Source of the DNA: an uncultured Vampirovibrio sp.
GTDB lineage: Bacteria; Cyanobacteriota; Vampirovibrionia; Gastranaerophilales; Gastranaerophilaceae
Direction: 5' to 3'
DNA length: 64,000 bases
NCBI GenBank assembly: GCA_910577515.1
Contig: CAJTLW010000002.1
Coordinates: 62,001-126,000 of the forward strand
Part shown: positions 23,571 through 33,094 of the stretch, piece after piece
How the letters are laid out: every line of letters starts with the position of its first letter
Numbering within the stretch: position 1 is the stretch's first letter
Translations under genes and position numbers: made by a program
The notes under the pieces: model-generated
Seen by the model: only the letters and a program-made list of their open reading frames with translations
The model's database searches: none
Told to the model about the DNA's origin: nothing

Positions 23571-24587
23571 ATGCTTATAGTAATGCGCCATGGGGCAAGT
23601 GAAGAACAAATTCAAAATGTTATAGATGTTGTAAAGAAAAAAGGCAGAGATTCGCACGTTTCAAAGGGTGATATGCACACAGTCATTGGTGCTGTTGGTG
23701 CAAATGCTATTGACCCTAGGGATTTTGAACTGTTAGATGGCGTTAAAGAAGTTTTGAAAATTTCATCAAGCTATAAGCTTGTTAGCCGTATATTTAAGCC
23801 TGAAGATACAGTAATAGATGTAAACGGTGAAAAATTTGGCGGCGGAAACGTTGGCTTAATTGCAGGCCCTTGCACTGTTGAATCTGAAGAACAGATGGAA
23901 GCTTGTGCCAAAAAATTATCATCTTATGGCGTAAAAATTATACGTGGCGGAGCTTTCAAGCCCCGTACGTCTCCCTATGCCTTTCAGGGTTTAGGAGAAG
24001 AAGGTTTAAAAATAATAAGACGCGTGGCAGATAAATATAATATGGCTGTAACGAGTGAAGTTATGGAAATCAATCAAATTCCTCTTTTCTTAAAGTATGT
24101 TGATATTTTGCAGGTTGGTGCAAGAAATATGCAAAATTTCAATCTGCTAAAAGAATTGAGCCATGTAAATAAGCCTGTAATGATTAAAAGGGGCTTATCC
24201 GCAACTATTGAAGAGTGGCTTATGGCAGCAGAATACATTCTATCTGGCGGAAATAGGGAAGTAATTCTTTGTGAACGCGGAATTAGAACTTTTGAGCGTG
24301 CAACCCGCAACACACTTGATTTATGTTCAATCCCTGTTGTAAATAAATTGAGCCACCTGCCTATTATAATTGACCCAAGCCATGGAACAGGCCTTCGCGA
24401 CAAGGTTGCACCTATGTCTATGGCATCTGTTGCTGCAGGCTGTGACGGTCTTATGGTTGAAGTTCACGATACGCCTGACTGTGCGCTTTGCGATGGAGCG
24501 CAATCGCTTTATCCGGAACAATTTAAAGACTTAATGGATAGGTTGAAAAAAATTGCCCCGGTTGTGGATAAAAAAATGAGTATGTAA
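23571..24587 (+). CDS. aroF: 3-deoxy-7-phosphoheptulonate synthase (DAHP synthase)
   Basis: 338 residues. Condenses phosphoenolpyruvate and erythrose 4-phosphate, the entry to aromatic amino acid synthesis. An N-terminal ferredoxin-like regulatory region (residues 1-70, MLIVMRHGASEEQIQNVIDV) is followed by the KDO8P-like barrel: AGPCTVESEEQM, IIRGGAFKPRTSPYAFQG, Cys and Glu in ILCERGIRT, and IIDPSHGTGLRD. This is the AroF/AroA(beta) type seen in Bacillus and cyanobacteria. The ATG at 23571 has a GGAGAG site and gives the usual start; an upstream extension is rejected. No Trp-codon leader is seen here. A TGC-TAATAT -10-like box lies about 30 bases upstream. Confidence 0.93.
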   Translation: MLIVMRHGASEEQIQNVIDVVKKKGRDSHVSKGDMHTVIGAVGANAIDPRDFELLDGVKEVLKISSSYKLVSRIFKPEDTVIDVNGEKFGGGNVGLIAGPCTVESEEQMEACAKKLSSYGVKIIRGGAFKPRTSPYAFQGLGEEGLKIIRRVADKYNMAVTSEVMEINQIPLFLKYVDILQVGARNMQNFNLLKELSHVNKPVMIKRGLSATIEEWLMAAEYILSGGNREVILCERGIRTFERATRNTLDLCSIPVVNKLSHLPIIIDPSHGTGLRDKVAPMSMASVAAGCDGLMVEVHDTPDCALCDGAQSLYPEQFKDLMDRLKKIAPVVDKKMSM

Positions 24588-24652
24588 ACCAATTAAACTT
24601 CCATGCCCTTTTTGTTACCCTTCTTAATCATTTTTTGTGTTAATCATGAATT

Positions 24653-27600
24653 ATGGTTAAATACGTTCCTTTGCATTTGCACACAGAATACAGCCTTTTA
24701 GATGGCGCTATAAGAATTCCTGAATTATTTAAATTTGCGGCGCAAAATGATATGCCCGCCGTTGCAATTACAGACCACGGCACAATGTTTGGTTGTGCGG
24801 ATATGTTTATTGCAAAAAATGAACTGTTGTCACACATGTTAGCTGATGAAGAGCAGGAATTTAAGAAAAAAATCGAAGGCGTAAAACCTATTATAGGCTG
24901 CGAATTTTATGTTTGTGACGGTGATGTTTTAGAGGATAGAAGCAAAAAAACAATGTTTCACCTTGTTCTTCTTGCAAAGAGTCAGGAAGGCTATCACAAT
25001 CTTTGCAAAATGGATTCAATAGCATCAACGGATGCTTATTATTATAAGCCCCGTATAAACCATGAAATTTTAGAAGCACATAAAGAAGGTATAATCTGCC
25101 TTTCTGCCTGCATCCAGGGTGAAGTTGCGAGAAATTATTTAGACGGCCATCACATTGCAGCAGAAGAAGCCGTTAAATATTATAAAAATCTTTTTGGTGA
25201 AGATTATTATATAGAACTTCAAGACCATGGGCTTGAAGAACAGAAAAACTCAAACCCTTTCCTTATGGAAATGGCTGAAAAATATAATATTAAAACGGTT
25301 ATCACAAACGATTCGCACTATTTAAGGGCAGAAGATGCCCTTTGGCATGATACTCTTCTTTGTGAGCAGACAAAATCTTCTAAAACCGACCAGAACAGAT
25401 TCAGGTTTTCCGTTAACGAATTTTATGTAAAAACAGTGGAAGAACTGCGTCAGGCATTCAAATGGATGGATGAAGATTATTTCAATAAATGTATTGAAAA
25501 TACTGTTGAAATCGCTGAAAAAGTTGATTTTCAGATGGATAAGCTTGAGTTTGGAAAAACAAAAGAATATCTACCAAAGTATCCTTGTCCTGATAATTTA
25601 TCGGAAGAAGAATATTTTGATGTTCTATGTTTAAAGGGCTTAAAAGAAAGATACGGAGACCCTATCCCTGATAGTATCATTGAAAGATATGAATATGAAA
25701 AAAGCGTAATCTTTAAAATGGGTTTCCCTGCATATTTTCTTTTGACATGGGATTTTATTAACTGGGCAAAAGAACACGATATTCCGGTAGGCCCGGGCAG
25801 GGGTTCTGCCGCAGGAAGTATCGTTGCTTATTCATTAGGTATAACGGAGCTTGACCCGATAGAGCACAATCTCTTGTTTGAAAGATTTTTAAATCCGGAG
25901 CGTATATCAATGCCCGATATCGATATAGATTTTTGCAAAAGGCGCCGCGGCGAAGTTATAGATTATGTTTCAGATAGATGGGGCGCAGACCACGTTTGCC
26001 AGATTATAACCTTTGGTACGCTTGCAGCCAAAGCAGCACTAAAAGCTGTTGCAAGGGTGTATGATGTAGATTTTTCAACTGCAAATAAATGGGCAGGTTT
26101 AATCCCCTCTACGCCAGGAACCAAGCTTAAAGACGCTTTATTGGATGGTACCGAATTCAGGCAGTTGCATGATAATGACCCTCAGGCAAGAAAACTTATA
26201 GATGAAGCTCTAAACCTTGAAGGCTTAAAAAATCAGGTTGGCACCCATGCAGCTGGTGTTATCATTGCGCCAAAGCCGATGAGTGACATTATCCCTGTTG
26301 CCCTTTCAAAAGAAAAATCCACCACTACGCAATATCCGATGGCTGGTATTGAAAAAATCGGGCTTTTAAAGATGGACTTTCTTGGCCTTGAAACTTTAAC
26401 CATTATAAGAGACTGTCTTGATATGGTGAAAAAGCGTACAGGCAAGGATGTTGATATAAATAAAATTCCGCTTGATGATAAAGAAACTTTTGAACTTTTA
26501 AAAAGAGGAGAAACAGATGGTGTATTCCAGCTTGAATCTCCCGGCATGAAAGCGCTTGTAAAACGTTTGAAACCAACCGTGTTTGAAGATTTGGGCGCCC
26601 TTGTTGCTCTGTTTAGGCCAGGGCCTCTTGAAGCGGGGATGGTGGATGATTTTGTGGATAGAAAACACGGCCGCCAAAAAGTAAACTATGCACACCCTCT
26701 TTTAGAAGATATTTTAAAAGATACTTACGGCACAATTGTGTATCAAGAGCAGATTATGCAAATTTTCCAAACCTTAGCTGGATATACACTCGGCGGCGCC
26801 GATATGGTTCGCCGTATGATGGGTAAAAAGAAATTGCAGCAGATGGCAGAACAAAAATCCATCTTTATTGAAGGTGCTGCCAAAAACGATATGTCACAAG
26901 ATGCTGCAGCAAAGCTTTTTGAACAAATTGAAAGTTTTGCAAAATACTGTTTCAATAAAGCGCACTCTTCTGCTTATGCTTTTGTTGCTTATCAAACAGC
27001 ATATTTAAAAGCACATTATCCTGTTGAATGGATGGCTGCAATTTTAACTTCGCAAGCAAATGACCAGGAAAAAACACAGCAGTATATTTTGCAATGCCAG
27101 TCTTTGGGAATTCCTGTACTTCCGCCCGATATTAATAAATCTGATGCGGATTTTACGCCGGACGGTAACGCAATAAGGTTTGGGCTTGCTTCTGTAAAGA
27201 ATGTGGGCAGGGGCGTTGTTGAACTTATTATGGAAGCAAGGAAAGACAAAGAATTTGAAAGCTTCTACGATTACTGTTCAAGAATGGACGGCAGATGCTT
27301 AAATAAATTGACGCTGGAAGCTCTAATCAGAGTTGGTGCTTTTTCTAGTATTGAAAAAAGCAGAAAACAGCTGATTGAAAACTATGACAGAGTTTTAAAA
27401 GATGTACATAATAAAAAAGATGCACAATCCGCAGGGCAGGTGAGCCTGTTTGCAGGACTTGGAGACCAAGCGCAAGACCTTGGTATTCCGACGTTTGAAT
27501 TGACTGGTGATTCAAATGATGAATTTCTAGATACTGAAATTCAGCAATTTGAGCATGACTTAATGGGTATATATGTTACAAGCCACCCTTTATCAAGCAT

Positions 27601-28180
27601 CAGAGATACTTTAAAATATTTAACCACAGATACAATTTCAGAAATTTTAGATAACCCTGTGCATGATATGACGGTAACTATTTGTGGTCTTTTAAGCAGG
27701 GTTGCAGCTAAACCTACTAAAAAGGACCCTTCAAAAATTCTAAAAACAGGAATTATTGAAGACCTTTCAGGCGGCAGGGTTGAATTTGTTATGTTTCCAA
27801 AGACAGTTGAAGCTATTGGAAATATGGTTCAAAGTGAAGAAAAGCTTATTATGACAGCTAAAGTGCAGGTAAGAGAAGAAAGCATAAACCTGATTGTGCA
27901 GGAAGTAAAGCCTATTCAAAATGTTAACCTTGTAACCTTAAAGATGCTTGAAGATTTGCAATTTGAAGAACTGATTTATTTAAAAGAGCTTCTTGCGAAA
28001 AATACAGGCGAAGATCCTGTTGTTGTTGATTTTGAAGACACAGAAAGCCCGAATGACGATCATAGAGTTCAGGTTTTAGCGAATAAAAAACTATGGGTAA
28101 AAGCAACATCTGATGTTGAAAATACTATAAATAAAGCCTTTAAAGGTAAAGTTGAGCTTGCAATAAGGTCTTTAAGCTAA
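24653..28180 (+). CDS. dnaE: DNA polymerase III alpha subunit
   Basis: 1175 residues, full length. It is the replicative polymerase. The N-terminal PHP domain has PLHLHTEYSLLDG and ITDHGTMFG; the polymerase palm has GPGRGSAAGSIVAYSLG and the catalytic PDIDIDF at about residue 420; RPGPLEAGMVDDFVDRKHG and KAHSSAYAFVAYQTAYLKAHYP follow; the C-terminus has an OB fold (MTVTICGLLSRV) and acidic tail. There is no intein and the gene is not split, unlike many cyanobacteria. No Shine-Dalgarno site precedes the ATG. Confidence 0.97.
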   Translation: MVKYVPLHLHTEYSLLDGAIRIPELFKFAAQNDMPAVAITDHGTMFGCADMFIAKNELLSHMLADEEQEFKKKIEGVKPIIGCEFYVCDGDVLEDRSKKTMFHLVLLAKSQEGYHNLCKMDSIASTDAYYYKPRINHEILEAHKEGIICLSACIQGEVARNYLDGHHIAAEEAVKYYKNLFGEDYYIELQDHGLEEQKNSNPFLMEMAEKYNIKTVITNDSHYLRAEDALWHDTLLCEQTKSSKTDQNRFRFSVNEFYVKTVEELRQAFKWMDEDYFNKCIENTVEIAEKVDFQMDKLEFGKTKEYLPKYPCPDNLSEEEYFDVLCLKGLKERYGDPIPDSIIERYEYEKSVIFKMGFPAYFLLTWDFINWAKEHDIPVGPGRGSAAGSIVAYSLGITELDPIEHNLLFERFLNPERISMPDIDIDFCKRRRGEVIDYVSDRWGADHVCQIITFGTLAAKAALKAVARVYDVDFSTANKWAGLIPSTPGTKLKDALLDGTEFRQLHDNDPQARKLIDEALNLEGLKNQVGTHAAGVIIAPKPMSDIIPVALSKEKSTTTQYPMAGIEKIGLLKMDFLGLETLTIIRDCLDMVKKRTGKDVDINKIPLDDKETFELLKRGETDGVFQLESPGMKALVKRLKPTVFEDLGALVALFRPGPLEAGMVDDFVDRKHGRQKVNYAHPLLEDILKDTYGTIVYQEQIMQIFQTLAGYTLGGADMVRRMMGKKKLQQMAEQKSIFIEGAAKNDMSQDAAAKLFEQIESFAKYCFNKAHSSAYAFVAYQTAYLKAHYPVEWMAAILTSQANDQEKTQQYILQCQSLGIPVLPPDINKSDADFTPDGNAIRFGLASVKNVGRGVVELIMEARKDKEFESFYDYCSRMDGRCLNKLTLEALIRVGAFSSIEKSRKQLIENYDRVLKDVHNKKDAQSAGQVSLFAGLGDQAQDLGIPTFELTGDSNDEFLDTEIQQFEHDLMGIYVTSHPLSSIRDTLKYLTTDTISEILDNPVHDMTVTICGLLSRVAAKPTKKDPSKILKTGIIEDLSGGRVEFVMFPKTVEAIGNMVQSEEKLIMTAKVQVREESINLIVQEVKPIQNVNLVTLKMLEDLQFEELIYLKELLAKNTGEDPVVVDFEDTESPNDDHRVQVLANKKLWVKATSDVENTINKAFKGKVELAIRSLS

Positions 28181-28263
28181 TTTTTTAAAAAAAGCAATTT
28201 TTTCCTCTATAAATACTTTATATATATACAACATATAAAGAGAGAAATTTAAGAGGTAAAAAT

Positions 28264-28641
28264 ATGGTAGATATGCAAGGTACAGCAAATGTTGCTTACA
28301 CTTCAGGAATTAAACAGAGTTTCAAACAAAAAATAGCTTATATGGCAGCTGAAAATGGCGGTGATGTAAGTATTTTTATGAATGCAATGGACCAAGGCCG
28401 TATGCAAACCACAATGGATGACCTTTTAAATGAAACGGGCGGTGTTTTACCGGATAGCTACGATTGTAAAAATTTTGCTGATAAATTATTGGATTTTGTA
28501 AAAGCATTATTTAATCAAAATCCTACCCAAAAACAAACCTTTGACGATTTTATGAATCAAAATAATGATGATACATCAGATGATAATGCCAATGAAACTT
28601 CTTTAGATTTTACCTTTGACACCCAAACAGATGCAGGGTAA
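28264..28641 (+). CDS. Hypothetical acidic protein
   Basis: 125 residues; I do not recognise it. The first 85 residues are probably helical (SGIKQSFKQKIAYMAAENGG, then LLDFVKALFNQNP). The C-terminal 40 residues are low-complexity, rich in Asn, Asp and Thr, and likely disordered. It has no signal peptide or membrane segment. An AGAGG ribosome site lies seven bases before the ATG, and an AT-rich promoter-like stretch lies just upstream, so it is expressed on its own. It is convergent with hepT, three bases away. Confidence 0.6.
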   Translation: MVDMQGTANVAYTSGIKQSFKQKIAYMAAENGGDVSIFMNAMDQGRMQTTMDDLLNETGGVLPDSYDCKNFADKLLDFVKALFNQNPTQKQTFDDFMNQNNDDTSDDNANETSLDFTFDTQTDAG

Positions 28642-28644
28642 GAA

Positions 28645-28980
28645 TTAAATTTCTTTAATTATTTCATCAATTCGTTTGAAAAATTCAGGCAGTTTATTTT
28701 GAATTGTATGCCAAACTATTTCATAATCAATTCCAAAATAATCATGGATTAATTTATCGCGCATACCAGCGATTTGTTTGAATGGAATATTTGGATGTCT
28801 GCTTTTTAATTCATTGGATAATTTTTTAACAGCCTCGCCGATTATTTCAAGATTTCTTTCAACGGCATCGCGTGTTTTTTCATCATCAATAAAATCTTCA
28901 TAGCTCAAGCTGTTTGTATATTTGAAGATTTTTTCAAGCGAATTTTTTATATCCTTTATATAAAAAATATCTTTCTTCAT
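28645..28980 (-). CDS. hepT: HepT-family toxin (DUF86)
   Basis: 111 residues, all helical. The HepT active motif Arg-x4-His-x-Tyr is present as RDKLIHDYFG, preceded by AVERNLEIIGEAVKKLS, the family signature. In characterised pairs HepT is an HEPN-fold RNase that is silenced when its partner MntA modifies the Tyr of this motif by adenylylation. Its start overlaps the stop of the mntA-like gene by four bases, the typical order and coupling. Confidence 0.9.
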   Translation of the reverse strand: MKKDIFYIKDIKNSLEKIFKYTNSLSYEDFIDDEKTRDAVERNLEIIGEAVKKLSNELKSRHPNIPFKQIAGMRDKLIHDYFGIDYEIVWHTIQNKLPEFFKRIDEIIKEI

Positions 28981-29282
28981 AAAACTATTGCTTCTTTTAA
29001 AATATCATCTTTAATAAAATGCTTTAAACCTTTTAAGGTTCCAAGGTCAATTTTTTTATTAAAAATCTTAGATAAGTATTCTTCTAATTCAATAAAATCA
29101 AACATATCAACAGGCTTTGTAAAATTTACAATTAAATCAATATCACTGTCTTTTGTCTGCAAATTTTTAGCATAAGAGCCAAACAGCATAAAACTATCTA
29201 CAAAATATTTTTCACTAAGATAATTTTTGTGGGAATTTATTATTTCTTTAATTTCATTTAATGAGTATATACTTTCTTGCAT
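28977..29282 (-). CDS. mntA: MntA-family nucleotidyltransferase antitoxin
   Basis: 101 residues. Minimal nucleotidyltransferase: FMLFGSYAKNLQTKDSDIDL carries the GSx9DxD signature, and KKIDLGTLKG supplies the third acidic residue. The family adenylylates HepT to block it. On the minus strand an extended -10, TG-a-TATAAT (29297-29289), ends six bases before the ATG and there is no Shine-Dalgarno site, so the mRNA is probably leaderless. Upstream in the same direction is a frameshifted XRE regulator. Confidence 0.9.
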   Translation of the reverse strand: MQESIYSLNEIKEIINSHKNYLSEKYFVDSFMLFGSYAKNLQTKDSDIDLIVNFTKPVDMFDFIELEEYLSKIFNKKIDLGTLKGLKHFIKDDILKEAIVL

Positions 29283-29288
29283 ATTTTG

Positions 29289-29297
29289 ATTATATCA
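29289..29297 (-). promoter_or_regulatory. Extended -10 promoter of mntA, leaderless type
   Basis: TGATATAAT on the minus strand, a perfect extended -10 box, six bases before the start codon. Confidence 0.65.
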
Positions 29298-29340
29298 TAA
29301 AATTTACTTGCTTTTAAAAGATGGGAAATGTTCCGGGTTG

Positions 29341-29561
29341 TTAAAACTTAAAATCAAAAAGTGTGTGGATTTCAACACCAAAAGCATTGACTAAAAGTTG
29401 CGTCGTTTTCACCGTAACTTTTGCATTGCCGCGTTCAATTTGTTTTATGTAGTTGGAATTTATATTGGCAATTTTGGCGGTTGTACTCTGGAAAGTTTTT
29501 TACTTTTCCTTATATGCACCAGTTTTATGCCAAAATTTTTCTTAATATTGCTATAATTCAT
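29341..29561 (-). pseudogene. Frameshifted XRE-family regulator
   Basis: Starting at the ATG at 29561 the frame gives MNYSNIKKNFGIKLVHIRKS KKLS and then runs into a stop. Shifting by one base near 29490 restores a good XRE HTH: STTAKIANINSNYIKQIERG then NAKVTVKTTQLLVNAFGVEI and LFDFKF, ending at 29341. A single missing base (next to a Gln codon, close to a T6 tract) explains it. It may be a real mutation or a sequencing error. It lies 58 bases upstream of mntA on the same strand, so it was probably the regulator of that pair. Confidence 0.75.
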
Positions 29562-29564
29562 ATT

Positions 29565-29582
29565 GATAATTATATAATTATC
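29565..29582. promoter_or_regulatory. Perfect 18-base palindrome upstream of the XRE gene
   Basis: GATAATTATATAATTATC is its own reverse complement. It ends three bases before the ATG of the XRE gene and contains a TATAAT box on the same strand, so a repressor bound here would cover the promoter. Likely the autoregulatory operator of the XRE protein. Confidence 0.6.
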
Positions 29583-29685
29583 GTTAATTGTTTTCTAACG
29601 TCTGCCAACTATTAAATATCGGTTAATAACTATTAATTATAGAAAATACATTTCTCTCTTATATAAAATATAAAAAGAATTTTGT

Positions 29686-32600
29686 TTAATCCACAGAGAA
29701 GATGTCTTTGATATCTTGATATGTAAGGGTTTTTGCAATGTTTCTATCAACAGAAATTACAGAATCGACAAGAGAACGTTTTTTAGATTTCAATCTTTGA
29801 ATCTTCTCTTCCACGGTGCCTTTTGTAATTAAGCGGTATACAAAAACCTTTTTAGTTTGCCCGATACGATAAGCTCTATCTGTAGCCTGATCTTCAACAG
29901 CAGGGTTCCACCATGGGTCATAGTGAATAACATAATCTGCCCCTGTTAAATTCAAGCCTGTTCCGCCCGCTTTTAAAGATACAAGGAAGATTGGGATTGT
30001 TACATCTGTATTAAATCTTTCAACCACAGCCTGGCGGTCTTTTGTTTTGCCTGATAAATATTCATGTTTAATTCCTTTGGTTTCAAGCCAAACTTTGATA
30101 ATATCAAGCATTCCGACAAACTGGCTGAACAATAAAATCCTGTGGCCTTCTGAAATTATCTCTTCAAGCATAGATTGCAAATGTTCAAATTTGCCGGATT
30201 CTGAAATACCAAGTTTCCCTTCAGTATCATACAACCTCGGGTGACAGCATATTTGTCTTAACCTTAGAAGGGCAGAGAATATCGACATCCTTGATTTTTC
30301 TAAACCGACAGTTTCAATAGATTTAAATAATTCTTCCTTGGTTGAATCAAGAACCTGTAAATAAAGGTCTTTTTGCTCTGGTGTAAGTTCACAGTATGCA
30401 ACGCTTTCAATCTTATCAGGCAAATCTTTTGCAACATCTCTTTTCATACGTCTTAAAATGAATGGGAAGATTTGCGATTTTAAGCGCCTTTCAACAGATT
30501 TATCCTCTTTTTCCATAATGGGATAAACATATCTGTTGTTAAATTCAGGAACATCAAACAAGAAGCCGGGCATTAGAAAATCAAAAACGCTCCAAAGTTC
30601 TTCAAGCTTGTTTTCAATAGGTGTGCCTGATAGCGCCAGCTTATGTTTAGCATTAAGCATTTTAACAGCTTTTGAAGTTTGACTTTGATGATTTTTAATA
30701 TTTTGGGATTCATCTAAAATTATATATCTGAATTCCTCTTTTTTGTAATCTTCAATATCCCGTCTTATGAGTGCATAACTTGTAATTACAATATCGTATT
30801 TTGAAATATTTTTAAACTTTGATTTTCTTTCAACTCCGGTAAGGTTTAAAAATTTCAAATTCGGGGCAAATTTTTCAATCTCATTTTCCCAGTTAAAAAC
30901 AACAGATGTCGGGCAAATTACAAGCGATGTTTTTTTGCCGTCTTTTTCTTTTGCTTTCTGTAAAAGCGTTAATGTTTGAAGAGTTTTACCTAAGCCCATA
31001 TCATCGGCTAAAATGCCGTTTAAACTGTATTTATATAAAAACCATAACCAGCTATAACCCTTTAATTGATATTCCCTTAAAGATGCAACCGTAGATTTTG
31101 GCAGCGGCGTATTTTCCATATTTGAAAATGTTGAGATTTCTTTCCAGAATTTAGAAAATCTCCGGCTCATTTTGAGTTTTACCTTCATATTTTCCATTTC
31201 TGAAACAACGCCTGCTCTGTATGTTTTAACGATATATTTATCTTCTTCGTTTCTATAGGCATCATAAGTATTAAAAGATTTTAACAGCGAATAAACATCA
31301 TCCACAGGGATTGAGGCTTGCCCTTTTCCTAAAACCTGATAATACTTTGCCCCGTCATATACAAGCTCTTGAATTTTATCCAGTTCAATGCGCTCGCCGT
31401 CAACATCTCCGTATAGTTCAATTTCAAAGATATTTGTTGTATCAGGTGCAAAATCAATATCGGCACAAAGCTGCAATTGTTTTGTTGCAAGCTTGTATAG
31501 GCTCATATCGTCCTTTTCAATGAATTTCCATCCATCCCCAGCGTTTTTAATGTAGTAATTGTAAAAATCAATAGCATTTTCTTTTTCAAGTGCTAAATTA
31601 TTTGTCTGCATAGGGTGAAATTTGCAGGCTAAAAGCATTTGATAAGCTTTCTGCTCAAAGGCTGAATCCCTTTTTACCCAGTATAATAAATCTTTTGCAG
31701 GGTCTTTAATTGTAACGTAGGGAGATTTTGGTGTTCTTGTATATGGAACTCTTACCCCGTCATATTCAAAATCCAAAGATGCCTTTAAAGACTGGTCGTA
31801 ATCAACCCCAAGTTCTACAATACATTTTGGCGGTCTTTTTTCAAACGTCAATCTTTCCATTTCTTTTGAAAGTTCAACAGTCATCATATCGCGAAGCTTG
31901 GGCAGCTCTTCATAAACAAATTTTCCGCCTTCGGCATCTTTGATATCCGTAAATGATGCTTTTGTAAGGTATTGAGGCAAAATTGAAACCTGAACATCAG
32001 TCGGGAATATAATATCTTTATATCTTGCCCATTTCAGTTGGCGTGAAAAATATCTTACTTCTTCAAAAGGATAAATTTCAGAATCATCAGGGCGTTTCCA
32101 ATACAATGAAAGCAACACGTTTCCGACATAAGAAATATTAACACTCAAACAAAGTTTCCAGGTTTCATCCATAAAGTTAATTTTTTTATGGGTTTTGGCG
32201 TCAATAACATCTTCAAGCTTTGATAACATTCTGAAAAATTCATCAAATTTATTTATTTGAACATCATACCAGCCGGATTTCTTATCAAGCCTTGATTGTT
32301 TTAAAAGAAGCCGAAACATCATTACTTCAAGCTTTTGTGCTTCGTTTAAAGTAAAATCAGGGTCGTTTTTTTGTGCTTCTAAAATTAATTTTAAAGGCCC
32401 TTCTAAATCCCTCATTACCCTTTTTGTGTTCCTATCCATAACAAGGATGGAAAAGAAATTTTGCCTTCTTTTGGGGTTAAAATGGAAAATATACCCGCCT
32501 TTGGGGGCTTCATTCATTGGGAAATCTTCATCTTCAAAAACAGGCGGAATATCGTGTTTTTCATAAAGAAACTCATCCCAAAGATGCCCCTTTAAAGCAC

Positions 32601-32856
32601 TTAAAGCTACAGCCACAGTGTGTTTGCACCATGGTTCTTCTAAAGGACAGCTGCAAGCTGGCTTTACATTTGTCTTGTTGAATTTTAAAGTTACATCGTA
32701 ATGAGATTTAAAATTGCCTTTAACCTGTGCTTTTACAACGGCATCTTTTAATTCAACAGATGTCACCTGCCCTTTTTGAAAATACTCGTAACCCCGGCGC
32801 CAGCTGCCCGGTTTTGCATTTTCCTTTATATATTTGTGGTTAAATTTATACTTCAA
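29686..32856 (-). CDS. SWIM zinc finger SNF2 helicase
   Basis: 1056 residues. An N-terminal SWIM zinc finger (CSCPLEEPWCKHTVAVALSA, about residues 68-87) is followed by a long HelZ-type middle region and a complete SNF2/Swi2 ATPase: ADDMGLGKTLQTL, DESQNIKNH, SGTPIENKLEELWS, FSQFVGMLDI, and VEDQATDRAYRIGQTKKV. These are double-stranded DNA translocases that remodel protein-DNA complexes; bacterial members often sit with defence or repair genes, but no such partner is obvious here. The start is TTG with an AAAGGA site eight bases upstream. It is the last gene before a run of AT-rich spacer and the plus-strand acpS. Confidence 0.93.
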   Translation of the reverse strand: MKYKFNHKYIKENAKPGSWRRGYEYFQKGQVTSVELKDAVVKAQVKGNFKSHYDVTLKFNKTNVKPACSCPLEEPWCKHTVAVALSALKGHLWDEFLYEKHDIPPVFEDEDFPMNEAPKGGYIFHFNPKRRQNFFSILVMDRNTKRVMRDLEGPLKLILEAQKNDPDFTLNEAQKLEVMMFRLLLKQSRLDKKSGWYDVQINKFDEFFRMLSKLEDVIDAKTHKKINFMDETWKLCLSVNISYVGNVLLSLYWKRPDDSEIYPFEEVRYFSRQLKWARYKDIIFPTDVQVSILPQYLTKASFTDIKDAEGGKFVYEELPKLRDMMTVELSKEMERLTFEKRPPKCIVELGVDYDQSLKASLDFEYDGVRVPYTRTPKSPYVTIKDPAKDLLYWVKRDSAFEQKAYQMLLACKFHPMQTNNLALEKENAIDFYNYYIKNAGDGWKFIEKDDMSLYKLATKQLQLCADIDFAPDTTNIFEIELYGDVDGERIELDKIQELVYDGAKYYQVLGKGQASIPVDDVYSLLKSFNTYDAYRNEEDKYIVKTYRAGVVSEMENMKVKLKMSRRFSKFWKEISTFSNMENTPLPKSTVASLREYQLKGYSWLWFLYKYSLNGILADDMGLGKTLQTLTLLQKAKEKDGKKTSLVICPTSVVFNWENEIEKFAPNLKFLNLTGVERKSKFKNISKYDIVITSYALIRRDIEDYKKEEFRYIILDESQNIKNHQSQTSKAVKMLNAKHKLALSGTPIENKLEELWSVFDFLMPGFLFDVPEFNNRYVYPIMEKEDKSVERRLKSQIFPFILRRMKRDVAKDLPDKIESVAYCELTPEQKDLYLQVLDSTKEELFKSIETVGLEKSRMSIFSALLRLRQICCHPRLYDTEGKLGISESGKFEHLQSMLEEIISEGHRILLFSQFVGMLDIIKVWLETKGIKHEYLSGKTKDRQAVVERFNTDVTIPIFLVSLKAGGTGLNLTGADYVIHYDPWWNPAVEDQATDRAYRIGQTKKVFVYRLITKGTVEEKIQRLKSKKRSLVDSVISVDRNIAKTLTYQDIKDIFSVD

Positions 32857-33094
32857 AAAATTCCTTTTAACAATTTAAAAATTAAATAATCAATACAAAA
32901 AACGAAATTTAAAAGCTCCATTCGCTGATTTGACAATTTTAAAAAACAATACCTATCACGATATTTGTTTATATCAGCATCAATTAATTCTAAAAATACC
33001 AGAAAATTAAATAAAAAGCAAGTAATAAAATATTAATCCTTTTGCAATAAAGAAGCATATATTGTACACTAAAGATAATTTAAAGGGATAATAA

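Noticed and set aside
29421..29615. Plus-strand 64-codon frame
   Set aside because: Antisense to the frameshifted XRE gene, whose HTH residues are clearly recognisable on the minus strand.
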